In this document: piece by piece, positions 9,756 to 18,685 of the stretch
Layout of the letters: each line of letters opens with the position of its first letter
Position numbering within the stretch: the first letter of the stretch is position 1
Origin: CAZQFV01 sp964613665
Lineage (GTDB): Bacteria > Chloroflexota > Chloroflexia > DTKN01
Reading direction: 5' to 3'
Assembly (NCBI GenBank): GCA_964613665.1
Contig: CAZTIG010000009.1
Coordinates: 1-64,000, forward strand
Length of the DNA stretch: 64,000 nt
The notes under the pieces: generated by a model
What the model was told of the DNA's origin: nothing
The model's database searches: none
What the model saw: only the letters and a program-made list of their open reading frames with translations
Made by a program: the position numbers and the translations under genes

Positions 9756-10604
9756 TCAGGTTCCGACCGGCCCGATCTCGACCACCCGGGGGATCCCCGA
9801 GTAGTCCGGCTCGGCCCGCAGGGACGCTCCCGGCAGTGCTGCGGCGGCTAGTGCCAACACCTCCGCCGCTTGGCCATCCCCGACCTCCAGCAGGGCCCAA
9901 CCCTGCGCCTGCAGATGCGCTGCGATCTGCGGTAGCAGCCGGCGGTACACTGCCAGCCCGTCGTCGCCCCCGTCCAAGGCCAGGCGTGGCTCGTGCGCGG
10001 TGATGCCGGCCGGCAGGTCTGCCCAGACGGTGTAGGGCGGATTGCTGACCAGTAGGTCCACCCGCTCCGGCAGCGGGGCGCACAGGTCCCCCTGCAGCAG
10101 CCGCACGCGCTCGGCCAGGCCCAGCGCCAGCAGGTTGCTCTGGGCCACTGCCAGGGCCGCGGGCGAGGCGTCCGTCGCCCAGATGCGCGCCCCGGGTAGG
10201 TGGACGGCCAGCGCCGCGGAGATGCAGCCGCTGCCCGTGCCGATGTCGGCGACGGCCAGGTCCTCCTTCGCCAGCAGGCGGGCGCACTCCAGCGCCCGCG
10301 CCACCAGTACCTCCGTCTCCGGCCGCGGGATCAGGACCCGACGGTCCACGGCAAAGGACAACCCGAAGAACTCCTTGCGGCCCACGATGTAGGAGACCGG
10401 CTCGCCGCCGGCCCGCCGCGCCAGAAAGGAACGGTAGCGCTCTTCCTCCGCGGGCAGCAGGGCCTGCTCCGGGCGCACGTAGAGCTCCACCCGCCGCCGG
10501 CCGAGGGCGTGGGCCAGAAGCACCTCGGCATCCAACCGGGCTGTGGGTGAGCCATGCTGTCGCAACAGGGCCGTGCCCTGCTGGAGAGCCTCTGCAACCG
10601 TCAT
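9756..10604 (-). CDS. prmC: Peptide chain release factor N5-glutamine methyltransferase
   Basis: A 282-residue class I methyltransferase that methylates the GGQ glutamine of release factors using SAM. The N-terminal helical domain is followed by the Rossmann domain with VADIGTGSGCIS (motif I), the catalytic SNPPY (VSNPPYTVW) and a C-terminal VVEIG. The start ATG at 10604 is preceded by its own promoter (10643-10671). It is not next to prfA here, the usual partner. Confidence 0.95.
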   Translation of the reverse strand: MTVAEALQQGTALLRQHGSPTARLDAEVLLAHALGRRRVELYVRPEQALLPAEEERYRSFLARRAGGEPVSYIVGRKEFFGLSFAVDRRVLIPRPETEVLVARALECARLLAKEDLAVADIGTGSGCISAALAVHLPGARIWATDASPAALAVAQSNLLALGLAERVRLLQGDLCAPLPERVDLLVSNPPYTVWADLPAGITAHEPRLALDGGDDGLAVYRRLLPQIAAHLQAQGWALLEVGDGQAAEVLALAAAALPGASLRAEPDYSGIPRVVEIGPVGT

Positions 10605-10642
10605 CGGCGCCTGCTCCGGATCGAGAGTCCCGTCGTGACCGA

Positions 10643-10671
10643 AGTATAGCCACGTCCGGGGGCGCTGTCAA
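10643..10671 (-). promoter_or_regulatory. Promoter of prmC
   Basis: TTGACA (10671-10666), 17-bp spacer and TATACT (10648-10643). It gives a leader of about 30 bases. Confidence 0.8.
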
Positions 10672-10731
10672 GAGGGCGCAGGGGAGCGCTCATGCCGGGG
10701 ACCTCCGGGGGCCCGGTCCCTGTGAGGACCC

Positions 10732-11307
10732 CTACGGCCGCCCTTCCACACGCCAGTAGATGCCGCTTTCCCGGGCCAGCAGGTGGAAGTCGACCAGCAG
10801 CCGGCGCACGCTGGTGGTGTCTTCGTAGAACCTGGAGAGTATGGCCCTGACCTCCTTCTCGCTGTAGCGCACGCCGGGCTGAAAGGCCTGGGCTACGTGC
10901 TTCAGGATGACCAGCAGCTTCTTCTGCTGGGCCGGCAGGTCCCTGATGCGCCCCTCCGGGCTGAGAAAGGCGTTCAGCACGGAGCGTTCGAAGGCATCGA
11001 CGTCCGCCTCGGGGGAGACCGCCGGCTGCTCGGTGCGCGCCAGCAGGCGCCGGGAGCGCTCCTCCAGGGCGGCGGTCTCCAATTGGTAGACGCTGTAGCG
11101 CCCCCTGGCGCGGGCGCTGACCAGGCCGGCCTTGGCCAGGCGGGCCAGGTGGTGGGATACGGTCGAGGGCGACAGCTTCAGCGCCGCCGCCAGGTCCTCG
11201 ACGGTGTAAGGCTGGCTGGCCAGCAGCCCGACGATCTTGAGCCGGTTGGCGTCGGACAGCGCCTTGAAAAAGGCCAGCAACTCTGCGGAGACCAGGTCCT
11301 CGCTCAT
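10732..11307 (-). CDS. ArsR-family regulator with DUF2087 domain
   Basis: A 191-residue protein. The first 90 residues are a winged-helix ArsR domain (LSDANRLKIVGLL ... LSPSTVSHHLARLAKAGLV). The C-terminal part (YSEKEVRAILSRFYEDTTSVRRLLVDFHLL) matches the DUF2087 type often found in combination with such domains. No ArsR metal-binding cysteines are visible (no ELCVCDL-like motif), so it is unlikely to sense metals in the classical way. The inverted repeat at 11328-11343 just downstream of its -10 suggests autoregulation. Confidence 0.88.
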   Translation of the reverse strand: MSEDLVSAELLAFFKALSDANRLKIVGLLASQPYTVEDLAAALKLSPSTVSHHLARLAKAGLVSARARGRYSVYQLETAALEERSRRLLARTEQPAVSPEADVDAFERSVLNAFLSPEGRIRDLPAQQKKLLVILKHVAQAFQPGVRYSEKEVRAILSRFYEDTTSVRRLLVDFHLLARESGIYWRVEGRP

Positions 11308-11327
11308 TTCGACCTCCGTGTAATCAA

Positions 11328-11343
11328 TTCGATGGGTGTCGAA
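11328..11343. promoter_or_regulatory. Candidate operator of the ArsR/DUF2087 regulator
   Basis: TTCGA-6-TCGAA inverted repeat lying between the -10 box (11347-11352) and the start codon at 11307. It covers the predicted transcription start. The position fits a repressor site; binding is inferred. Confidence 0.5.
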
Positions 11344-11346
11344 ATG

Positions 11347-11375
11347 ACTCTACTACGGTTCGTCTGGTCTGTCAA
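11347..11375 (-). promoter_or_regulatory. Promoter of the ArsR/DUF2087 gene
   Basis: TTGACA (11375-11370), 17-bp spacer and TAGAGT (11352-11347). Confidence 0.75.
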
Positions 11376-11443
11376 GCGGGGTGGAGCGAGGGGGCAACCT
11401 CAGCACATGCCCAGGATGAGAGCCGAGGACCGCGAGCTGAGAG

Positions 11444-12868
11444 CTAGCGCCCCTGGTAGAACTGCAGCATCCGCTCGATCTGCTCCGGCGAGAGGCCCTG
11501 CACCCAGGCGTGCTCCGGCCGCGCCAGGATGGCTTCGACCGCCGCCGGGTCCAGCACGCGGGCCCGGGGAAGGAACTCGTTGTAGAACGACCGGGCCAGG
11601 TCGTACATGCCGCGCCACCAGGCCTGGTCCGGGCTGGCCATGGCTGCGCCCTGCCGGGCGCGCCGGCCGGCGTTGTGCCAGAGATCGTAGTAGACCCACT
11701 CGATCTCTTCATCCAACGGCGTGGCCGTCAGTCTGCCGTCGGCGTAGAGCCGGTCCATCAGCCCTTGGGCGGAGGCGGCGAACTTGTCGTTGTACAGCGC
11801 CACCAGGGCGTCGAGCTGGGCGTAGAAGTTGGTGACATATTGCCGGGAGTGGCAGCTGAAGCAGACCCGCTGCATGGCGGCGCGCTTCCGCTGCCAGTCC
11901 TCCTGGTGTGTGGAGAGAACCGACCGCAGTGTCCAGGAGATGCGCGCGCCGACGTCGTGTGTCACTGCCTGGTCGCGGGTGGCGCTGATGTGGCAGGAGG
12001 CGCAGGTCGGGCCGGTGATATAGTACTCGCGGCCCGGCCACCATTCCCCACCGGGTCTGTCCAGGCCGGGCTCCCAGCCCTCGTTCAGGGCCTGGCGGTA
12101 GCGCGCGCCGTGCCTCGATCCCTGCCACACCTCGTACTGCGGGTGCGCCGGGCCGAGGTGGCACGTGCCGCAGGCCTCCGGCTGGCGGGCCTGGGCGATG
12201 CGGAAGCCGTGGCGCGAGTGGCAGGCAGTGCAGGTGCCCGTGCTGCCATCGGGGTTGACCCGGCCGATGCCGTTGTTGGGCCAGGTTGCTGGATCCAGCT
12301 CGCCCGGCTGGCCGGCCGCGACGCGCACCGTGCTGCCGTGGCACTGCTGGCAGCCGGAAGTGGCGGCCGGCCCTCCGGCGACGATCTCGCCCAGGATGCT
12401 GTCGAGCGAGCCGGCGACGCGGGCGGCGTCGGCGTGGGCGCTGGACAGGAACTCGGCGCTCTCCTGCGGGTGGCACTGGCCGCACTGCGCGGGCGTCACC
12501 AGTGTCACTACCTCGAGGCCATGGTGGGAGAATGCGTCCGGGCGGCTGCCCGCGTTGCCGGGGGCGTGGCAGCTGACGCAATCCACACCGGCCCCGGCGT
12601 GCCTGCCGTCCCGCCAATCGTTGACGATGCCGGGGGTGCTGGCCTGGTGGCAGGACACGCACGCCTCTGCGGCGGAGGAGAAGCCGGCGCTGGGGCTGAC
12701 CGGCGCGGCCGTCGCCGGGGGCACGGGCGAGACCGTGAGCACGGGTGTCGGGCTGGCCAACGGACGCTCTTCCTCAGCCCCTGATGGGGCGGAGGCCGGC
12801 CCGCAACCCGCCACCAGTCCAGCCAGCAGGGACAGGACCGCTGCGACAAGCATCGGCGCTCTGCGCAT
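11444..12868 (-). CDS. Octaheme HAO-like c-type cytochrome lipoprotein
   Basis: A 474-residue exported cytochrome. It has a lipoprotein signal (lipobox LVAGC, Cys22), a Pro/Thr-rich linker and eight CxxCH haem motifs at about residues 70, 97, 129, 173, 213, 233, 289 and 336. The block TCTACHSRHGF...ARQPEACGTCHLGPAHPQYEVW...SRHG is characteristic of the hydroxylamine oxidoreductase/octaheme nitrite or tetrathionate reductase superfamily. It would sit on the outer face of the membrane and reduce or oxidise a small nitrogen or sulfur compound. No NapC/NrfH-like quinol partner is adjacent. I cannot tell from sequence whether the P460-type Tyr cross-link exists. ATG 12868 follows GGGGGG; the longer frame would spoil the signal peptide. 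Confidence 0.88.
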   Translation of the reverse strand: MRRAPMLVAAVLSLLAGLVAGCGPASAPSGAEEERPLASPTPVLTVSPVPPATAAPVSPSAGFSSAAEACVSCHQASTPGIVNDWRDGRHAGAGVDCVSCHAPGNAGSRPDAFSHHGLEVVTLVTPAQCGQCHPQESAEFLSSAHADAARVAGSLDSILGEIVAGGPAATSGCQQCHGSTVRVAAGQPGELDPATWPNNGIGRVNPDGSTGTCTACHSRHGFRIAQARQPEACGTCHLGPAHPQYEVWQGSRHGARYRQALNEGWEPGLDRPGGEWWPGREYYITGPTCASCHISATRDQAVTHDVGARISWTLRSVLSTHQEDWQRKRAAMQRVCFSCHSRQYVTNFYAQLDALVALYNDKFAASAQGLMDRLYADGRLTATPLDEEIEWVYYDLWHNAGRRARQGAAMASPDQAWWRGMYDLARSFYNEFLPRARVLDPAAVEAILARPEHAWVQGLSPEQIERMLQFYQGR

Positions 12869-12923
12869 TCGTTCCCCCCGGGCTGACAGCTTCGGGAATG
12901 CACCCGGCCATCTGCCGAAGCCC

Positions 12924-12952
12924 ATTCTAGCACAGCAGCGGGGGCCGGTCAA
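12924..12952 (-). promoter_or_regulatory. Promoter of the octaheme cytochrome gene
   Basis: TTGACC (12952-12947), 17-bp spacer and TAGAAT (12929-12924) with TGC before it (extended -10). Confidence 0.8.
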
Positions 12953-12980
12953 TAGGCGCGCCCCTGGTCAGAACTGCTCC

Positions 12981-13009
12981 TTGACAGCAGGGTCCACATC
13001 CGCTATCAT
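12981..13009 (+). promoter_or_regulatory. Promoter of the secreted subtilase gene
   Basis: TTGACA, 17-bp spacer and TATCAT, divergent from the cytochrome promoter 29 bp away. It leaves a leader of about 120 bases. Confidence 0.75.
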
Positions 13010-13138
13010 GAGCCATGCCAATACCGGCAAGCAGGTGCGCCAACCGTGGTCCCTTCCCCACGAGGCCAGGCGGAAAAGGAGGTGCTGAGCAGGGAATCCG
13101 TGTCTTTGGCGATGATCCGTTTTTCCAAGGAGGCGCTG

Positions 13139-16100
13139 ATGAACAGGCACCGAGGATGGTACTTGCTGGTCATGGTGTCGCTGCTGCTGGGGATGATTCC
13201 GGCCATGGCGGCAGCGGAGCCGGTGGAGTGGTCGAAGGTGGACCTGGCCGTGCAGGACGAGCTGGCCAAGGAAGGCACGGCGGACTTTCACATCATCATG
13301 GCGGTGCAGGCCGACGTCTCGGGGGCGCAGGCCCTGAAGACGAAGGTAGAGAAGACGACGTACGTGTACAATGAGCTGCGGCGCACCGCCGCGGAGACGC
13401 AAGGCCCCATCCTGGACTATCTCTCCTCCCGGGGCCTGACCTATGAACCCCACTACATCTACAACGTGATTGCGGTGGAGGCAGGGGACCTGGCGGCGGT
13501 GCAGTGGCTGGCCGGGCGGGCGGACGTGGCGCGGATCTCGGTAGCGCCGCGGCCGCAACTGGACCCGGAGTGGGCAGCGATGACGCCGGCGGAGAAGGTG
13601 GAAGCGGTAGAGTGGAACATCACGCGGATCGGGGCGCCGGACGTGTGGGCGCTGGGGTACCACGGCGAGGGGATGGTGGTGGGCGACAACGACACGGGAG
13701 CGCAGTACACCCACCCGGCGGTGGTGAACCAGTACCGCGGCAACCTGGGGGGGGGCAACTATGACCACAACTACAACTGGTGGGACGACTGGGGCGGGAC
13801 GCCGTCGCCGTACCCGGTGGACTATGACAGCCACGGGACGCACACGCTGGGGACGATGATCGGGGACGACGGCGGGACGAACCAGATCGGGGTGGCGCCC
13901 GGGGCGAAGTGGATCGCCTGCGCGGGGCTGAGCCTGACGTGCCTGGAGTTCTTCCTGACGCCGTGGGACCTGAACCATCAGAATCCGGACCCGAGCAAGG
14001 CGCCGGACTCGGTGAACAACTCGTGGTACGACCCGTCGGGCTACGATTACCGGCCGATCATCTTGAACATGAACGCGGCGGGGATCGCGGTGATCAAGTC
14101 GGCGGGGAACAACGGGCCGAACTGCAGCACGATCAGCAACCCGGGGTACGTGCCGGAGATCATTGCGACGGCGGCGTTTGCGCAGGGGGACACGATTGCG
14201 TCGTTCTCGAGCCGTGGGCCGATGGACTACTACAGCCCGGGCAACCCGTACCTGAAGCCGGAGGTGGCGGCGCCAGGGGTGAACGTGCGGTCGTCGATAC
14301 CGACGAACTCGTACGGGTACAAGAGCGGGACGTCGATGGCGGCGCCGCACTCGACGGCGCTGGTGGCGCTGATCTGGAACGCGGCGCCGTGCCTGCGAGG
14401 GGACGTGCCGACGACGAAGCAGATCATGATGGAGACGGCGGAGGCCAAGATCGACGGGCAGTGCCCGCCGTTCGTGGACCACCCGAACGACGTGTGGGGG
14501 TGGGGGATTCTGGACGCGCTGGCGGCGGTGCAGCTGGCGCAGAGCATGTGCGGGGAAACGGGCACGCTGGAGGGGCACGTCAACAGCGCGCTGGAGGCGC
14601 CGATCGCCGGGGCGACGGTGACGGCGGTGGGCCCGAGCGGCTCGGGCAGCGCCACCACCGACGGCACCGGCTATTACAGCATCACCCTCAGCGCGGGCAC
14701 CTATGAGGTCACCGCCGAGCACCCCCTGTACGCTCCGCAGACGATCAGCGGGGTGCAGGTGATCACCGCGCAGACGACGGTGCAGGACTTTGCGCTGCAG
14801 CCGCTGGGCCGGCTCTACGGGTACGTGACGGATGCGGACAGCGGAGCGCCGCTGGCGGCGACGATCACGGTGGCCGGGGACGGGTCGACGACGACGGACC
14901 CGGCGACGGGGTACTATGAGATCTACCTGGAGGCGGGGACCTACGACGTGACGGCGGAGGCCCCCGACTATGTGAGCGAGACGGTGAGCGTCGTCATCAC
15001 CTCGGGCGGGGACACCCAGCAGGACTTTGACCTGCTGGCGTTTGTTGCCGTGGTCCCCGAACCGATCCACGCCACGTTGGTGCTTGGGGACCTCGGCGCG
15101 GTTGGGGCGACATTCTACAACCACATGGGCGCGGCCTATTCCTTCCAGTTCGTCGAGATCCCGCTGGAGCGGGCGGCAGGCTCGCTGGCCGCCGGTGGAG
15201 ATCCCGAGCCATCTGGCTGCACCCCACAGGCGCTGTGCGAGGAGACCTATGGCAGCACTGCCTCGCCCTGGGGACCTGGTGGCCTGCGCGACCGGGGCAA
15301 CATCTTCGAGGCCACCGAGGACACGGTCATCAGCGAGATCCGCGTCTGGCTGAACTTTGCCTCGACCACCGACCTCTACTTCATCGTCTACGAGGGCAAC
15401 GCCGTGACCGGCTCCTACAACAAGATCTTTGAGAACTGGGTCGACGGTGTGGGTCCGGGCGCGCAGTGGTACAGCTCCGGCTCGATCTCCGTGCAGACCG
15501 AGGCCGGCAAGTTCTACTACGTCGGCGCCAGCTGGAACGGAAGCGCCAACTACTACCGCGGCACCGAGCCGGTGCCCATCACCACCGAGTGCTTCGGCAT
15601 CCTGCACACCGGTATCCCCAGCACCCTGGCCGGCTACCCGCCGGCCCAGACGATCAACAACACCTACACCGGCTTCTCACCCTACTACTTCACCCTGGTC
15701 ACCGGAGGCGGCGACGTGCCCTGGCTGGGCGAGAGCATCGTCAGCGGCACGGTGCCGGCCGGCGGCTCACTCGGCTGGACCAACTACTTCACCGCCACGC
15801 CGGCCGTCGGCATCGTCACGCCCGGCGAGTACTACGCCACGCTGCGTGCCAACCCCGACACCGCCGGTCAGCCGGTCAAGGACGTGGACGTCATCATGAC
15901 CGTCCTTCCCCCGGCGGATATGGGCAAGCTGGAGGGCACAGTCACTGGCACGGGCTACTGCGACCAGGACAGCTACCCGGCGGCCGACGCGCCGGTCCTG
16001 ATCGAGGGTCCCGGCGGGGTGACCTGGACAGTGACGACGAACCAGGACGGGTACTACTACCGCTGGCTGGTCGAGGGGGTCTACACCGTCACCGCCAGCG

Positions 16101-18073
16101 CGGCGGACCACCTACCGGCGACGGCCGGGGTGAGCATCGTGGGGCAGCAGACGACGACGCTGGACTTTGCCCTGCGGCTGGACGAGTCGTGCATGGACGT
16201 GACGCCGCTGGCCTACAGCCTGACGCTGGCACCGGACACGGTCTACACCGACACGCTGACGATCGGCAACGCTGGGGGCGGCGAACTGGGTTGGCGGCTG
16301 GCGGAGACGACGGCTACCTACCGGCTGGGCGGGGCGGGCAACGCGCCGGTGGCCGTGTACGATGCGGCGCTGGCGGCGGAGGTGGTGGGTGAGCCGGCGG
16401 TTCCTGCGGCCGGGCCGGCCGGGGCGGTGGCGGTCTTTGCCTACCCGGAGGATGTGCTGTGGGACAACGGGCCACTGGTGACCCACCCCGGAGGGGGCGC
16501 CGGCGGGGCCGATGCCAGCGCGTTGCAGACGGCGCTGGGCATGAACACCTACGGCTTCGGCCACCAGTACTCGCTGGGGTACCGCATGGCGGACGACTTC
16601 GAGGTGACCGACCCGATGGGCTGGCAGGTGGAGAGCATCACCTTCTTCGCCTACCAGACGGGGTCGCCGACGAACCCCTCTCCGATCACCGGTGTCTACT
16701 ACCAGATCTGGGACGGGCCACCGGACGACCCGGGCAGCAGCGTCATCTTCGGCGACCTGACGACCAACCGGCTGGTGAACACGACCTGGTCGAACATCTA
16801 CCGGGTGCTGGACACGGGCCTGCTCGACACGCAGCGGCCGATCATGGCGGACACGTGCAGCGCCGGGGTGACGTTGCCCCCGGGGACGTACTGGCTGGAC
16901 TGGATGACGAACGGCAGCCTGAGCTCGGGGCCGTGGGCGCCGCCGATCAGCATCGTGGGACAGACGACCACGGGGAACGCCCTGCAATACACCGGCGCCT
17001 GGGCAGCGGCCCTCGACAGCGGCACCAGCACGCCGCAGGGCATGCCCTTTATCATCGAGGGCACGGGGGGTTACGCCGACGTGCCGTGGGTGAGCGAGGT
17101 GCCGACGGTGGGGGTGGTGCTGCCGGACAGCAGCTTCGACGTGGACGTGATCTTCGACAGCACGGGGCTGGGGATCAACCAGTGCTACACAGCCAGCCTG
17201 CTCTTGATCCACGACGATCCGGGGTGGGCCACGCCGTTCCCGATCCCGCTGACACTGTGCGTGGTGGGGTGCGTGCAGGTGAGCGATGCGGACTTTAGCT
17301 GGACGCCGATCACACCGACGGTGGGCGAAGAGGTCACGTTCGACGGGACGGCGGTGGGCGACGAGCCGATCACCTACACCTGGAGCTTTGGCGACGGGGC
17401 GGTGGGGAGCGGCCAAAGCGTCACCCACAGCTACGACGCGGAGGGCGTCTACTCCGTGGTCATGACCGCGACCAACTGCTCGGGGCAAGGCGTGGTGACG
17501 GCGACGTACGAGATCACGGTGGAGCCCGTTCCCTGCGAGCCGGTGGAGATTCTGGGCATCGGCGGTGGGGTGGACGGGTGTGTGGTGGACTTTTACGCCA
17601 CGGTCACCGGCACAGAGCCCATCGAGTACCTGTGGGACCTGGGCGACTTTGGCACCTACACTACGCCGGGCGGCACGGTCGACTTTGGGGCCTCGGGCAC
17701 GTATCCCTACACCCTGACCGTGAGCAACTGCGGCGGGCAGTACACCGACATCGTCACCGGCACCTGGACGGTGACGTGCTGCCAGGAGGTGGAGATTCTG
17801 GTCATCACGCCGACGATCGATGGTTGTTCGGTCTCCTTCGCCGTGGCGCTGAGCGGCGAGGCACCCTTCACCTACCTGTGGAGCTTTGGCGACGGGATGA
17901 CCTCGACGGAGGCCATGCCGGTGCACGACTATGGCGCCACGGGGGTGTACTCCGGGACGCTGGAGGTGTGGAACTGCCAGGAGGGGTATGACAGCGCGCC
18001 GTTCCGGGTGGAGGTGGAGTGCACGGTGTTCTACTACATCTACCTGCCGCTGATCGTCCGCGGGACACCCTAG
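13139..18073 (+). CDS. Giant secreted S8 subtilase with carboxypeptidase-like and PKD repeats
   Basis: A 1644-residue exported protease. Signal peptide (1-26), a pro-region, then an S8 catalytic domain with Asp185 (GDNDTGAQ), His232 (DSHGTHTLGT), the oxyanion-hole Asn in SAGNNGPN and Ser399 (SGTSMAAPHS). It continues with three carboxypeptidase-regulatory-like beta domains (GTLEGHV..., GRLYGYV..., GKLEGTV...), two lectin-like or unassigned beta regions, and three C-terminal PKD-like domains (WSFGDG, WDLGDF, WSFGDG). It ends in IYLPLIVRGTP, the motif shared with other exported proteins here. The ATG at 13139 has a perfect AAGGAGG; upstream in-frame codons have none. Likely a surface or released protein degrader. 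Confidence 0.93.
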   Translation: MNRHRGWYLLVMVSLLLGMIPAMAAAEPVEWSKVDLAVQDELAKEGTADFHIIMAVQADVSGAQALKTKVEKTTYVYNELRRTAAETQGPILDYLSSRGLTYEPHYIYNVIAVEAGDLAAVQWLAGRADVARISVAPRPQLDPEWAAMTPAEKVEAVEWNITRIGAPDVWALGYHGEGMVVGDNDTGAQYTHPAVVNQYRGNLGGGNYDHNYNWWDDWGGTPSPYPVDYDSHGTHTLGTMIGDDGGTNQIGVAPGAKWIACAGLSLTCLEFFLTPWDLNHQNPDPSKAPDSVNNSWYDPSGYDYRPIILNMNAAGIAVIKSAGNNGPNCSTISNPGYVPEIIATAAFAQGDTIASFSSRGPMDYYSPGNPYLKPEVAAPGVNVRSSIPTNSYGYKSGTSMAAPHSTALVALIWNAAPCLRGDVPTTKQIMMETAEAKIDGQCPPFVDHPNDVWGWGILDALAAVQLAQSMCGETGTLEGHVNSALEAPIAGATVTAVGPSGSGSATTDGTGYYSITLSAGTYEVTAEHPLYAPQTISGVQVITAQTTVQDFALQPLGRLYGYVTDADSGAPLAATITVAGDGSTTTDPATGYYEIYLEAGTYDVTAEAPDYVSETVSVVITSGGDTQQDFDLLAFVAVVPEPIHATLVLGDLGAVGATFYNHMGAAYSFQFVEIPLERAAGSLAAGGDPEPSGCTPQALCEETYGSTASPWGPGGLRDRGNIFEATEDTVISEIRVWLNFASTTDLYFIVYEGNAVTGSYNKIFENWVDGVGPGAQWYSSGSISVQTEAGKFYYVGASWNGSANYYRGTEPVPITTECFGILHTGIPSTLAGYPPAQTINNTYTGFSPYYFTLVTGGGDVPWLGESIVSGTVPAGGSLGWTNYFTATPAVGIVTPGEYYATLRANPDTAGQPVKDVDVIMTVLPPADMGKLEGTVTGTGYCDQDSYPAADAPVLIEGPGGVTWTVTTNQDGYYYRWLVEGVYTVTASAADHLPATAGVSIVGQQTTTLDFALRLDESCMDVTPLAYSLTLAPDTVYTDTLTIGNAGGGELGWRLAETTATYRLGGAGNAPVAVYDAALAAEVVGEPAVPAAGPAGAVAVFAYPEDVLWDNGPLVTHPGGGAGGADASALQTALGMNTYGFGHQYSLGYRMADDFEVTDPMGWQVESITFFAYQTGSPTNPSPITGVYYQIWDGPPDDPGSSVIFGDLTTNRLVNTTWSNIYRVLDTGLLDTQRPIMADTCSAGVTLPPGTYWLDWMTNGSLSSGPWAPPISIVGQTTTGNALQYTGAWAAALDSGTSTPQGMPFIIEGTGGYADVPWVSEVPTVGVVLPDSSFDVDVIFDSTGLGINQCYTASLLLIHDDPGWATPFPIPLTLCVVGCVQVSDADFSWTPITPTVGEEVTFDGTAVGDEPITYTWSFGDGAVGSGQSVTHSYDAEGVYSVVMTATNCSGQGVVTATYEITVEPVPCEPVEILGIGGGVDGCVVDFYATVTGTEPIEYLWDLGDFGTYTTPGGTVDFGASGTYPYTLTVSNCGGQYTDIVTGTWTVTCCQEVEILVITPTIDGCSVSFAVALSGEAPFTYLWSFGDGMTSTEAMPVHDYGATGVYSGTLEVWNCQEGYDSAPFRVEVECTVFYYIYLPLIVRGTP

Positions 18074-18098
18074 CCTGCGGCAGGCCGGGCGACGACAC

Positions 18099-18126
18099 GG
18101 GGCCGGCGGGGCAACCCGCCGGCCCC
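18099..18126 (+). terminator. Strong hairpin after the subtilase gene
   Basis: A 12-bp perfect GC stem closed by a GCAA tetraloop. The tail is not T-rich, so it could equally protect the 3' end or lie in the leader of the following cyclophilin gene (start 18167). Confidence 0.65.
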
Positions 18127-18166
18127 TGCCGCTCGTGAGCGGCACCATTGCCAAAGGAGAGGATCG

Positions 18167-18679
18167 ATGGCCAGCCCCCGCTACAGCCAGCCACCGGCGA
18201 TGCAGATCGACCCCCAGAAGCGCTACGTCGCCACCCTGGAAACGGTCCGGGGGGAGATCGTTATCGAGCTTTTCGCCGGCAAGGCCCCGCGCACGGTGAA
18301 CAACTTTGTCTTCCTGTCCCGGGAGGGCTTCTACGACGGCACCACCTTTCACCGGGTCATCCCCGGATTCATGGCCCAGGGCGGCGATCCCACCGGGACC
18401 GGCAGCGGCGGGCCGGGCTATCGCTTCGCCGACGAGTTCCACCCCGACCTGCGCCACGACGGGCCCGGCGTTCTCTCCATGGCCAACGCCGGGCCTGGCA
18501 CCAACGGAAGCCAGTTCTTCATCACGCTGGCGGCCACGCCGTGGCTGGACGACCATCATTCCGTCTTCGGAAAGGTGATCGCGGGACTGGAGGTGCTGCG
18601 GGCCATCGCCCCGCGCGACCCGGCCAGGGCGCGCACGCCGGGGGACCTCCTGAAGAGCGTGCGCATCGAGGAGCGCTAG
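18167..18679 (+). CDS. Cyclophilin-type peptidyl-prolyl cis-trans isomerase
   Basis: A 170-residue cyclophilin. Core signatures: NNFVFLSREGFYDGTTFHRVIPGFMAQGGDPTGTGSGGPGY, with the catalytic Arg in FHRV, then MANAGPGTNGSQFFIT and the LDDHHSVFGKV end. No signal peptide, so cytoplasmic. The ATG at 18167 follows AAAGGAGAGG. It helps protein folding by catalysing proline isomerisation. Confidence 0.95.
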   Translation: MASPRYSQPPAMQIDPQKRYVATLETVRGEIVIELFAGKAPRTVNNFVFLSREGFYDGTTFHRVIPGFMAQGGDPTGTGSGGPGYRFADEFHPDLRHDGPGVLSMANAGPGTNGSQFFITLAATPWLDDHHSVFGKVIAGLEVLRAIAPRDPARARTPGDLLKSVRIEER

Positions 18680-18685
18680 CAGCTC

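Noticed and set aside
12968..15607. Long minus-strand open frame (879 codons) opposite the subtilase
   Set aside because: Arg/Val/His-rich and without any domain; the plus-strand frame has the catalytic triad and an ideal ribosome binding site.
16112..18559. Minus-strand open frame (815 codons) opposite the PKD region
   Set aside because: Same composition artefact; it would also cover the cyclophilin gene, which is certain.
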